Part shown: positions 6,782-13,426 of the stretch, piece by piece
How positions within the stretch are numbered: position 1 is the stretch's first letter
Layout of the letters: every line of letters starts with the position of its first letter
Assembly: GCA_964631965.1 (NCBI GenBank)
Contig: CAZWAR010000079.1
Location: 1-13,495, forward strand
DNA length: 13,495 nucleotides
Direction of reading: 5' to 3'
Origin: CAIQPS01 sp964631965
GTDB taxonomy: Bacteria > Actinomycetota > Thermoleophilia > RBG-16-64-13
Notes under the pieces: generated by a model
The model's input: the letters and a program-made list of their open reading frames with translations, nothing else
What the model was told of the DNA's origin: nothing
Database searches by the model: none
Translations under genes and position numbers: made by a program

Positions 6782-7521
6782 GCTTCCTGGACGCGCTCTT
6801 GGGCCGGAGCAAGCCGCAACGGGCGAACCTCGATGCCCTGTTCGCCCTTCCCAGCGCAGCGATCACCCTCGAGGCGTCCGCCGGCCTCAGATCCTCGGGC
6901 CGGGCCGGGGTGTGCTTCAAGCCGGCGAGCGGGGAGGCGTTCTCCGAGATGGGCGAGGAGCTCAGAAGGCTCCTCCAACTGGAGGCCAAGGATCCGGGAA
7001 CCACGGTGGATTGGCAGGACGACACCTACGGCTACCGCTGGGTGGTTCTGACCCTGCCCGACCTGCCTGGACTGGTGACGGCCGCTCACATGGTGAACTC
7101 GACGCTGCAGGATCACGGGTTCGGTCCACAGTTGTTGTGCTCGGTGTTCGGGTTCGTGCCCGGCGGCCGGCAGGTGGCCTCCGATGACGGTGGGAAGGTG
7201 ACAGCCACAGGCGTGGCTCCGAGCGACGGGCCCACGATAGCGGATGGACCACCGACATCGAACGGCGCGGCGATGGTGGACAGCGGATCGGCGGCGGAAC
7301 CTTCGGGGTCCGAGGTATCCGGGCCCTGCTTCCTGGTCTATCTCTACAAGCGAGGCACCTTCTATCCCTTCGCCCCACGAGGCGGAGAGAGCCGCGACAA
7401 CGAACTGGAGCTGGCGCTCCGCGGGGTGCTGGCGGAGGAGCTGCCCATCGAGACCGATGTCACCCGTTGGTTCCCCCTGTGGGGACTACCGATCGGTGCT
7501 CCTCACGATGGAGGAGTCTGA
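6778..7521 (+). CDS. pspAB: PspA-associated protein PspAB with internal insertion
   Basis: This soluble PspA partner of unknown biochemical function has 247 residues. Hallmarks seen are the start M-S-F-L-D-A-L-L-G-R-S, NLDALFALPSAAITLEA (17-33), NSTLQDHGFGPQLLCSVFGF (107-126), LVYLYKRGTFYPFAP (186-200) and the WFPLW motif (231-235). Between residues 131 and 183, where family members I recall pass almost directly from the G-F segment to the L-V-Y-L-Y-K strand, this protein has about 50 extra residues rich in Gly, Ser, Ala, Pro, Thr and Asp. The insertion is in frame and flanked by conserved strands, so it is probably a disordered surface loop and not a frameshift. The ATG overlaps the htpX-like stop by 4 bp (ATGA). 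Confidence 0.85.
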   Translation: MSFLDALLGRSKPQRANLDALFALPSAAITLEASAGLRSSGRAGVCFKPASGEAFSEMGEELRRLLQLEAKDPGTTVDWQDDTYGYRWVVLTLPDLPGLVTAAHMVNSTLQDHGFGPQLLCSVFGFVPGGRQVASDDGGKVTATGVAPSDGPTIADGPPTSNGAAMVDSGSAAEPSGSEVSGPCFLVYLYKRGTFYPFAPRGGESRDNELELALRGVLAEELPIETDVTRWFPLWGLPIGAPHDGGV

Positions 7522-7527
7522 CAAACC

Positions 7528-7558
7528 GGGCCGGCCCTGGAGTGAAACCCGCCGGCCC
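7528..7558 (+). other. GC-rich hairpin between pspAB and the S41 protease
   Basis: Perfect 8-bp arms GGGCCGGC (7528-7535) and GCCGGCCC (7551-7558) enclose a 15-nt loop. The hairpin ends 6 nt before the GGAGGAGAGG ribosome site of the protease gene and has no T-run after it, so it is not a standard intrinsic terminator. It could damp read-through, protect or process the message, or tune protease translation. Chance GC palindromy is possible. Confidence 0.35.
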
Positions 7559-7574
7559 TATAGCGGAGGAGAGG

Positions 7575-8843
7575 ATGATCATGTCAGCGAGAAGGACGCT
7601 CATTTCGATCGCAGGAGTACTGTTCGCCCTCCTGTTGCTCCTGGGAGCCGGCTTAGTCATCACAGCCTGCGCGGGGAGCAGCAGCGCAGCCGACTCCTTC
7701 ACCCTCCAGGAGACTGTACTTCAGCACCTGGAGGACTCCTACTACCAGCCGGTCGACGCCGCAACTCTCGAGGAAGACGCCATCAATGGTATGGTGGCCG
7801 GCCTCGACGATCCCTACACCGTCTACCTCGACCCGACGCAGTATCAGGCGTTCACCGGCGAACTGTCCGGAAGCTACACGGGGATAGGACTCGTGGAGGG
7901 GATGGAGAACGGCTTCATCACGACCCTCCAGGTGTTCAAGGGAAGTCCGGCTGCCGCCGCCGGCATCAAGCCGGGGGATATCATCGTGTCGGTGGACGGC
8001 GGGTCGACGGCGGGTCTGACCATCGACCAGGTGGTCACGAAGATCCAGGGCCCCACAGGAACCACCGTGAAACTGGGGATGTACCGGCCTCCGGCCGCCT
8101 ACGAGGCCTCGACCACCACGACGACCGAGAGGGCAGCCACCCAACCCACAGGCCCGCTTCCCCCGGCAAAGGGGCAAGCCGACGTGCCCCCGGGGGGGAC
8201 CGTTCACGAGTACACCCTCGAGCGCCAACAGATTACCGAGCCGCAGGTGGACAGCAAGCTCCTCACGGCCAACGGCAAGAAGGTGGCCGACATAACCCTC
8301 TACATCTTCTCCAAGGGCGCCGCAGACGCGGTGCGCGCAGCAGTGACGACGGCCGTTGATACGGACAAGGTGGCGGCCATCATCCTGGATCTCAGGAACA
8401 ACGGGGGCGGACTCGTGGATGAGGGCGTCGGTGTAGCCAGCGTGTTCATCCCCAGCGGCGTGATCGTCACCACCAGGGGCCTGCATTCGCCCGAGCATGT
8501 CTACGATGCTACCGGGGGAGCGTTCGCACAGATCCCGCTCTATCTGCTCGTCAATCAGAACACGGCAAGCGCCTCCGAGATCGTGGCCGGAGCGCTGCAG
8601 GACTACAAGAGGGCTACGCTTATCGGAGTGACTACCTTCGGCAAAGGGGTTGTCCAGAGCATCGAACCGCTGTCCAACGGAGGAGCCGTGAAGGTGACCA
8701 CGGCCGAGTACTTCACCCCCAACGGCAGGAACATCAACAAGACCGGCATCGTTCCCGGGGTCGTGGTCGCCGGTACCCAAACGACACCGGAGAAGGACAC
8801 ACAGCTACAGGAAGCCCTCAAGCTCATCGGCGGAGGAGGATGA
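7575..8843 (+). CDS. S41-family C-terminal processing protease, PDZ lipoprotein
   Basis: This is an extracytoplasmic serine/lysine protease of the CtpA/Prc type, 422 residues. A hydrophobic signal (9-28) ends in a perfect lipobox I-T-A-C, lipidated at C32, so the enzyme is membrane-anchored outside. A PDZ domain begins about residue 100 (YTGIGL; GIKPGDIIVSVDG at 130-142). The catalytic domain has LDLRNNGGGLVDEGV (271-285), the nucleophile block A-S-A-S-E with S332, and F-G-K-G with K357. The 25-residue Ser-Lys spacing equals that of E. coli Prc. A Thr/Pro/Ala-rich stretch (about 172-209) interrupts the end of the PDZ domain. I choose ATG 7575 after GGAGGAGAGG; ATG 7581 is equally possible. 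It follows pspAB by 53 bp, so co-transcription with the psp operon is plausible. Confidence 0.92.
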   Translation: MIMSARRTLISIAGVLFALLLLLGAGLVITACAGSSSAADSFTLQETVLQHLEDSYYQPVDAATLEEDAINGMVAGLDDPYTVYLDPTQYQAFTGELSGSYTGIGLVEGMENGFITTLQVFKGSPAAAAGIKPGDIIVSVDGGSTAGLTIDQVVTKIQGPTGTTVKLGMYRPPAAYEASTTTTTERAATQPTGPLPPAKGQADVPPGGTVHEYTLERQQITEPQVDSKLLTANGKKVADITLYIFSKGAADAVRAAVTTAVDTDKVAAIILDLRNNGGGLVDEGVGVASVFIPSGVIVTTRGLHSPEHVYDATGGAFAQIPLYLLVNQNTASASEIVAGALQDYKRATLIGVTTFGKGVVQSIEPLSNGGAVKVTTAEYFTPNGRNINKTGIVPGVVVAGTQTTPEKDTQLQEALKLIGGGG

Positions 8844-8848
8844 GGGTC

Positions 8849-8872
8849 GGGCGGTCGCCGGCAGCCCCGCCC
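8849..8872 (+). terminator. Possible GC stem after the S41 protease gene
   Basis: GGGCGG (8849-8854) can pair with CCGCCC (8867-8872) across a 12-nt loop, six bases after the protease stop codon. No T-run follows, so any termination would be of the U-less kind or only message stabilisation. It is weak evidence alone, but it sits where a terminator between convergent genes is expected. Confidence 0.25.
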
Positions 8873-8874
8873 CC

Positions 8875-8891
8875 AAGACTACAATAGTCTT
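8875..8891. other. Perfect inverted repeat between convergent genes
   Basis: AAGACTA (8875-8881) and TAGTCTT (8885-8891) form a perfect 7-bp stem with a 3-nt loop (CAA). It lies in the 80-bp gap between the stops of the S41 protease and hemerythrin genes, so it would be the 3' end of either message. The AT content is unusual here. A bidirectional terminator-like hairpin is the simplest reading, without a clear T-run; a protein site is the alternative. Confidence 0.4.
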
Positions 8892-8923
8892 CACGAGATC
8901 CCCCTCCCCGCGGCTCGACTACC

Positions 8924-9460
8924 TCAGGCTTCCTCCAGCTCCTCCACGATACCGCGGTATTTCTCGTGGACGAGGGTGGCATCGAAAGTCGTGAAGGAGG
9001 AGAGCATGGCCTGCTGCTCCTCCTGACTGAAGTAGGTCATTATCGGACGGAAGAAGTGGTCGTCCTCCGTCTCGATATGGCGGGGATAGAAGGAAGCGAG
9101 TTCTTTGAGCAGGCGCCGAACCTCCGCCTCCGAGTTCGCGTTACCCCGGAGCAGGGCGGCGTTTGCGGCCATCAGACTGCGGGTGGTGGTCCGGGCCCAC
9201 TCGTGCTCGGCTACCAACCGACGCATCATCCCGGCGAGATCCGGTTCCAGAGGTTTGCCGGCCAGAGCCTTGAAGAGAATGTCCTCCTCCTTGCCGTGAT
9301 GGCAGCGATCCGCATATGTCCGCAAAAAGTCGACCACCGTCTCGACGTAGTGAGCGTCGATCTTCTTGAAACCGGATTTGCCGCTGAGGCGCACATCGAG
9401 GTCGCCGACAACGCGCTCGATCCAGCGGTGCTCCACCATGAGTGGACCGATAGGCATCAT
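8924..9460 (-). CDS. Hemerythrin-like HHE cation-binding domain protein
   Basis: This soluble four-helix protein, expected to hold a di-iron centre that binds O2 or NO or senses redox state, has 178 residues. Candidate iron ligands come in the usual order: H11 (EHRWIE), H55 with E59 (HHGKEED), H86 (AEHEW) and H128 with an acidic residue four or five on (HIETEDDHF). Predicted helices match the fold and there is no signal or membrane segment. The start is ATG 9460-9458 or the adjacent ATG 9457-9455; GGGAGCGAGGAA lies just upstream. It is on the same strand as the Mo/Fe-S operon but 161 bp downstream of it, so it may be separately transcribed. A link to oxygen-sensitive redox chemistry is inference from proximity. 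Function in this organism is unknown. Confidence 0.87.
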   Translation of the reverse strand: MMPIGPLMVEHRWIERVVGDLDVRLSGKSGFKKIDAHYVETVVDFLRTYADRCHHGKEEDILFKALAGKPLEPDLAGMMRRLVAEHEWARTTTRSLMAANAALLRGNANSEAEVRRLLKELASFYPRHIETEDDHFFRPIMTYFSQEEQQAMLSSFTTFDATLVHEKYRGIVEELEEA

Positions 9461-9562
9461 TTCCTCGCTCCCTGGTCGGCAGCCCTCGCTGTCTCTGTTT
9501 TCACGACGCTACGAGACGTTCCTCGAGGTTCTGTACCTTGGAAGAGCGGCGGCTAGTCATCG

Positions 9563-9589
9563 TCGCCCTCGATAGCGGCCGCGAGGCGA
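9563..9589 (-). terminator. Possible stem downstream of the ferredoxin gene
   Basis: CGAGGCGA (9582-9589) pairs with TCGCCCTCG (9563-9571) with one bulged base, 32 bp beyond the ferredoxin stop on the minus strand. There is no T-run after it. It could mark the 3' end of the Mo/Fe-S transcript. The rest of the 161-bp gap (9461-9621) shows no clear promoter for the hemerythrin gene. Confidence 0.22.
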
Positions 9590-9621
9590 CAATGCCGGGG
9601 AGGCGGAGGCCGCAACTTCGG

Positions 9622-10125
9622 CTATCCTGCCCCCGCCAGCCTCCTGGCCGCTTTCCTGCCGGTCTCGATGCCCATCTCGTTCGCCTCCCCGTAGGTGAGG
9701 GCCTTACTCGAGCACGCCCGCACGCAGGCCGGCTCGAGACCTCGCTCGACGCGAGCGCTGCAGAGGTCGCATTTCTGCATCCTGCCGTCCCGTCCGAAAC
9801 GGGGGACACCGAAGGGACAAGCCGTCGAGCAGCTGCGGCACCCGATGCACAGGTTGGTGTCCACCCGTACCGCCTGGGTGAAGGAGTCCCTGAAGATTGC
9901 TTTGGTGGGGCAGGCGGCTTGGCACGGGGCGTCCTCGCAGTGCATGCAGGCGAGAGAGACATACTGGATCCTCGCCTCGGGATAGGTGCCGGATTCCACT
10001 GGAAAGATCTGGCGCCACGCGACGGGTCCAGCTCCCGTGTCCACGTCGTTCTGGTCCATGCAGGCAACTGCGCAGGCCATGCAGCCCACGCACCGGCCGA
10101 GGTCCAGGCGAAGGGCGTTCTTCAT
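9622..10125 (-). CDS. Four-cluster ferredoxin subunit of the molybdoenzyme (DmsB/NrfC-like)
   Basis: This is the electron-transfer partner of the adjacent molybdoenzyme, 167 residues. Sixteen cysteines fall into four groups: C12, C15, C18, C22; C60, C63, C68, C72; C93, C96, C99, C103; and C119, C122, C134, C138. This is the arrangement of DmsB/NrfC/TtrB-type subunits with four [4Fe-4S] clusters. There is no Tat or Sec signal, so it is predicted to be cytoplasmic. The ATG (10125) overlaps the stop of the molybdoenzyme gene (ATGA), with GGAGGAGG just upstream, so the two are translationally coupled. No membrane anchor subunit (DmsC or NrfD type) follows. Electrons may therefore pass to or from a soluble carrier or another complex. 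Confidence 0.93.
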   Translation of the reverse strand: MKNALRLDLGRCVGCMACAVACMDQNDVDTGAGPVAWRQIFPVESGTYPEARIQYVSLACMHCEDAPCQAACPTKAIFRDSFTQAVRVDTNLCIGCRSCSTACPFGVPRFGRDGRMQKCDLCSARVERGLEPACVRACSSKALTYGEANEMGIETGRKAARRLAGAG

Positions 10126-12389
10126 CGAGCCTCCTCCCCTTCCACGTACATCGGCTCGGTCAGGTTCGGCCCTGCCTGCTTCGGCGCCGCCTTTCGTACC
10201 GCGCAGAGAGCCGCCTTGTAGCCGGGAAATCCCGAGATCGGGTCGAGGTAGTCGGACTCGAACAGGGTGTTCACATCGGCTTCCGGATAGCCATGGAGCA
10301 TGTGGACGTCTCCAGGACGCACCATGTTGGTCAGGTTGGCGCGCACGGTGATCGAGCCGTGGGGAGACGACAGGTCGATGAAGTCGCCCTGCTCGATCCC
10401 CAGGGAACGCGCATCGGCCGGATTGAGATCGGCGGCCGCATCCCTTCTCAGGCTGCGGGACCAGGGCACCCGGAACAACCGCGAATGGATGAACATGGGC
10501 AGCCGGGCCCCCGCACAGAGCACGAACGGGTAGTCCTCGGCCAGGTCTGGGGAAGCCAGTGGGCTGTAGGGGGGCTCGGCGTACAGGGGCAGGGCATCGA
10601 TGCCGGGATGATCGGCGTGACTCTCGAGGACCGACGATGAGAACTCCATCCTGCCGCTCGGCGTGCGGAAGCCCGCCTGTTCGTACCTCTTGCGCACGGT
10701 CGGGGCGGGATTCGGTACCGGCATCCCACCCGGGTGGGGTTTGAGCTCGGCGATGGTCATGCCGCTCGGCTCCAGTATCCAGTCGAAGGCCGCCTCGTAC
10801 GCTTCCCGGAAATCGGGAGCCCCGTTGGGGAGATATCCCCCCAGCTTTCCCCCGCCCGGCACCGGGGATGGCACTTGATAGTCCAGCCCCAGCTTGTCGG
10901 CGAGGCCGAAGATGATGTCGAAATCGGAGCGGGCCTCACCGAGCGGTTCGATGACCGGAGTGGTGTAGACGATGTATTTCTGCGGATAGCAGCGCAACTC
11001 GCTCCGCTCCAGGGAGGAACAGGTGGGAAGGACGATGTCCGCATGCCTGGCACTGTCGGTCATGAACAGGTCCACGTCCACCACGAAGTCGAGCTTGTCG
11101 AGCGCCGCCAGAAACCCGGCCGAATCCGGCCACAGCCTGTAGTTGAGACCGAAGCCCACGAAGCCCTTCATGGGATAGGGCTCGCGGGTCGCAGCTTGGC
11201 GCTGGAAGTCCATCGACTGGCATTCGTCCACCATCTCGGTCCAGACCGGGAAGCGTTGCTGCCCCAGCCTGGGAGGCAGCTCGCTCCACGGCCGCGGCAT
11301 CTCGAACTCGTGCTCCCTGGTACTGAACCCGGCGCCGGACACGTGCAGCCAGCTGGGCGGGGCGACCACGTTCCCACCCGGGATGTCGAAGTTGCCGGTG
11401 AGACCGATGAGAGCCAGGGTGGCCCGCTCGTACTGCACGCCGTGGACGTGATGGACCACCGGCGAGGAGCTCGGCATCATCGCGGCGGGCTTGCTCGTGG
11501 CGTAGAGCACGGCCGCGTCCCAGATCTTCGCGGCCGGCACTCCCGTGATCTCCTCCGCTCGCTCGGGCGTGAACCCGGCGGCGTACTGCCGGTACTCGTC
11601 GAAGCCTTTCGTCCACCGGGCGACGAACTCCCGGTCGTGAAGCCCCTGGGAGATGATGACGTTGGCCATGGCGAGCACCAGGGCCCCGTCGGTGCCCGGG
11701 CGGAGCTGCAGGTGGATGTCGGCGATCGAAGCCAGAGGCGTCAGCCGGGGGTCGGCAACGATGAACTTGACCCCCCTCTCGCGGGCGTCGAGAAGCACCC
11801 GGGATTGAAGCCCGTTGCCGTGGAACGGATTGCGCCCCAAAGCGAAGAGACAGGTGGTGTTGGCCACGTCGGGAGCGGTCCCCTCCCCATACATCGACTG
11901 CCAGGCCATGACGGCCGCCGTATTGCAGGCGCTCGACTCGGTACAGTAGTTGGGCGAGCCGTACAGCATCGCCAGGCGTTGCAGGAACGGCCGGGGATGC
12001 TTGGGATAGCCGACGTAGAAGACGATGGACTCGGGCCCGCTCTCGGCCTTGATCTGCTGAAGCCTCTCGGCGGTGGTGTCAAGCGCTTCGGTCCAGGAGA
12101 TGGGGACGAACCGCCCGCTGCCCCGAGGGCCTACCCGCTTCATCGGCGACCGCAGGCGGTCTTCGTGATATACCCACTGCCGCTGCGCCAGGCCCTTGGC
12201 GCACAGCGACCCCTTATTCTGCGGATGCTCGAGCGTCCCCTCCACCTTGATGACCCGACCGTCCTTGACGTAGCAGTCGAGCCCGCACTGAGTGACCGGA
12301 TCGCAGATGGCGCATATCGACTTGCGCACCTCGATCCCGGTCTCGGGACTTGGGATCTTGCCCCGTATCATCCGCTCGAGCTTGTCCAT
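10122..12389 (-). CDS. Molybdopterin-dependent oxidoreductase, catalytic subunit (DMSO reductase superfamily)
   Basis: This Mo/W-bisMGD enzyme of 755 residues has an unassigned substrate. The N-terminal Fe-S head has C26-A-I-C29, C35, C39 and C63 (SLCAKG); spacing C-x2-C-x5-C differs from the usual C-x2-C-x3-C, and C39 is an extra cysteine. C155 in ESSACNTAA is at the expected place of a cysteine metal ligand (inference). Cofactor-binding blocks are LGRNPFHGNG (184-193), VADPRLTPLA (211-220), LRPGTDGAL (229-237) and DIVLPTCSSLERSE (451-464), plus a C-terminal MGD domain from about 650. I start at ATG 12389 because GGAGGAG directly precedes it; a longer frame from 12443 runs through the hairpin and has no ribosome site. 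No twin-arginine signal is present, so it is predicted cytoplasmic. It pairs with the overlapping ferredoxin gene and is divergent from a dehydrogenase gene. Confidence 0.93.
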   Translation of the reverse strand: MDKLERMIRGKIPSPETGIEVRKSICAICDPVTQCGLDCYVKDGRVIKVEGTLEHPQNKGSLCAKGLAQRQWVYHEDRLRSPMKRVGPRGSGRFVPISWTEALDTTAERLQQIKAESGPESIVFYVGYPKHPRPFLQRLAMLYGSPNYCTESSACNTAAVMAWQSMYGEGTAPDVANTTCLFALGRNPFHGNGLQSRVLLDARERGVKFIVADPRLTPLASIADIHLQLRPGTDGALVLAMANVIISQGLHDREFVARWTKGFDEYRQYAAGFTPERAEEITGVPAAKIWDAAVLYATSKPAAMMPSSSPVVHHVHGVQYERATLALIGLTGNFDIPGGNVVAPPSWLHVSGAGFSTREHEFEMPRPWSELPPRLGQQRFPVWTEMVDECQSMDFQRQAATREPYPMKGFVGFGLNYRLWPDSAGFLAALDKLDFVVDVDLFMTDSARHADIVLPTCSSLERSELRCYPQKYIVYTTPVIEPLGEARSDFDIIFGLADKLGLDYQVPSPVPGGGKLGGYLPNGAPDFREAYEAAFDWILEPSGMTIAELKPHPGGMPVPNPAPTVRKRYEQAGFRTPSGRMEFSSSVLESHADHPGIDALPLYAEPPYSPLASPDLAEDYPFVLCAGARLPMFIHSRLFRVPWSRSLRRDAAADLNPADARSLGIEQGDFIDLSSPHGSITVRANLTNMVRPGDVHMLHGYPEADVNTLFESDYLDPISGFPGYKAALCAVRKAAPKQAGPNLTEPMYVEGEEAR

Positions 12390-12417
12390 ATCTCCTCCGT
12401 GAGCCGGCGACCATACG

Positions 12418-12464
12418 ACGAGGGGTAGGGGCGGCTCGCGCACACGCGAGCCGTCCCCGCTCGT
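12418..12464 (-). promoter_or_regulatory. Long imperfect hairpin upstream of the molybdoenzyme gene
   Basis: The core is a perfect 9-bp stem CGGCTCGCG (12432-12440) / CGCGAGCCG (12445-12453) with loop CACA. It extends through GGGG (12428-12431) / CCCC (12455-12458) across one bulged T and, after an internal loop, ACGAG (12418-12422) / CTCGT (12460-12464). It ends 29 nt before the molybdoenzyme ATG and has no T-run on either side. It could be a 5' leader structure controlling that gene, or an operator. The sequence alone does not decide. Confidence 0.5.
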
Positions 12465-12531
12465 ACCACTGCAGACTGTACTACTTCATCGACCCAAAGT
12501 CGGCAACCGCAGGAGAGGCATCCGCACAGCG

Positions 12532-12543
12532 GAACTGCAGTTC
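12532..12543. promoter_or_regulatory. 12-bp perfect palindrome GAACTGCAGTTC, candidate operator
   Basis: A perfect 12-bp dyad in the middle of the divergent control region. Part of it (ACTGCAG) recurs at 12468-12474. The size suits a dimeric regulator placed to control one or both divergent genes. The regulator is not identified. Confidence 0.4.
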
Positions 12544-12566
12544 GGAATCGCAGCAGGGGTGACATA

Positions 12567-12580
12567 TCCTCGCGCGAGGA
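12567..12580. promoter_or_regulatory. 14-bp perfect palindrome TCCTCGCGCGAGGA, candidate operator
   Basis: A perfect 14-bp dyad 76 bp before the dehydrogenase ATG and 24 bp from the neighbouring palindrome at 12532-12543. It is GC-rich, so chance is less negligible than for an AT-rich dyad, but its perfection and its location between divergent genes favour a protein site. Confidence 0.4.
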
Positions 12581-12656
12581 AGAACAGTGACGAGAGAACG
12601 AAGACGCCAGGATACTTGAGACCAGCCGGCCAGATTCGCATTCACGAGGTGCAGCG

Positions 12657-13418
12657 ATGAATCCTTTCGATATCGCAGGAAACAACATAGTCGTCATCGG
12701 GGTCGGAGGCTTGGGCCGGCCGGTGGCTCTCGCGCTTGCCGAGCACGGAGCCAATGTGGCTGTAGCCGACCTCGACGAGGAGCGGGCCGAGTCAACGTCC
12801 GCGGACATCCGAAAAGCCGGGGTGAAGACCTACGCCGCGCAGGTGGACGTCACCGACGAGAGATCGGCCAACGCCCTGGTAGCGGGCGTCCTCACCGTCT
12901 TCCCCCGCATCGACACCATGGTCAATCTGACAGGCACCACCTATCGCAAACGGGCGGAGGTCATGACCGTCGAGGAGTGGCGCCACGTCATCGACGTTAA
13001 TCTCACCGGAAGCTTCATCGCCTGCAAGGCGTTCGGCGCACAGATGGCGAAGAGCGGCGGAGGCTCGATCATCAACACCTCGTCCGTCCGCGGGCGCTAC
13101 GGCTCCAAGTTGGGCCAGACCGAGTATTCGGCGAGCAAGGGGGCGGTCGACTCGATGACACGATCGCTTGCCGTCCAGTGGGCGGAGCTCGGCATCCGGG
13201 TCAACGCGATCGCTCCGACCTTTGCGGAGACCGAACTCACCCGGAGCGTGTTCGCCGACGAGAAGTTCGCCGCAGCCCTGCGCGAGAGCATCCCGATGGG
13301 GAGATGGGCGACGCCTGAGGACCTCGTGGGACCGATCCTCTTCTTCGCGTCACCCGCCTCCGGATTCGTCACCGGGCAGATCCTCTACGTCGATGGAGGG
13401 CTTACCGCCACAAGGTGA
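12657..13418 (+). CDS. Short-chain dehydrogenase/reductase (classical SDR)
   Basis: This NAD(P)-dependent oxidoreductase of 253 residues has the standard classical SDR length. Catalytic residues are N115 (DVNLTG), S143 (INTSSV), Y157 and K161 (YSASK). N90-L-T-G93 replaces the common NNAG, and the end GQILYVDGG (240-248) is typical. The acidic end of strand 2 (A-D-L-D-E-E, D38) favours NAD over NADP. The glycine-rich loop is G15-V-G-G-L-G20, one residue shorter than the family pattern T-G-x3-G-x-G. ATG 12657 has GAGGTG 5 nt upstream. It is divergent from the molybdoenzyme, sharing a palindrome-rich control region, which suggests a common pathway; the substrate is unknown. Confidence 0.93.
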   Translation: MNPFDIAGNNIVVIGVGGLGRPVALALAEHGANVAVADLDEERAESTSADIRKAGVKTYAAQVDVTDERSANALVAGVLTVFPRIDTMVNLTGTTYRKRAEVMTVEEWRHVIDVNLTGSFIACKAFGAQMAKSGGGSIINTSSVRGRYGSKLGQTEYSASKGAVDSMTRSLAVQWAELGIRVNAIAPTFAETELTRSVFADEKFAAALRESIPMGRWATPEDLVGPILFFASPASGFVTGQILYVDGGLTATR

Positions 13419-13426
13419 ACGGGCGG

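Noticed and set aside
7653..8780. A 375-codon minus-strand frame opposite the S41 protease
   Set aside because: It is His/Gly/Arg-rich shadow coding with no motif, opposite a protease with an intact catalytic Ser and Lys.
10734..12428. A 564-codon open frame on the plus strand opposite the molybdoenzyme
   Set aside because: It mirrors a gene with clear conserved motifs; long antisense frames are expected in GC-rich DNA. Its translation shows no domain I recognise, and it has no convincing ribosome site.
12390..12656. Molybdenum-cofactor riboswitch before the molybdoenzyme
   Set aside because: The single long hairpin is suggestive, but I could not match the multi-helix Moco motif; it is reported only as a hairpin.
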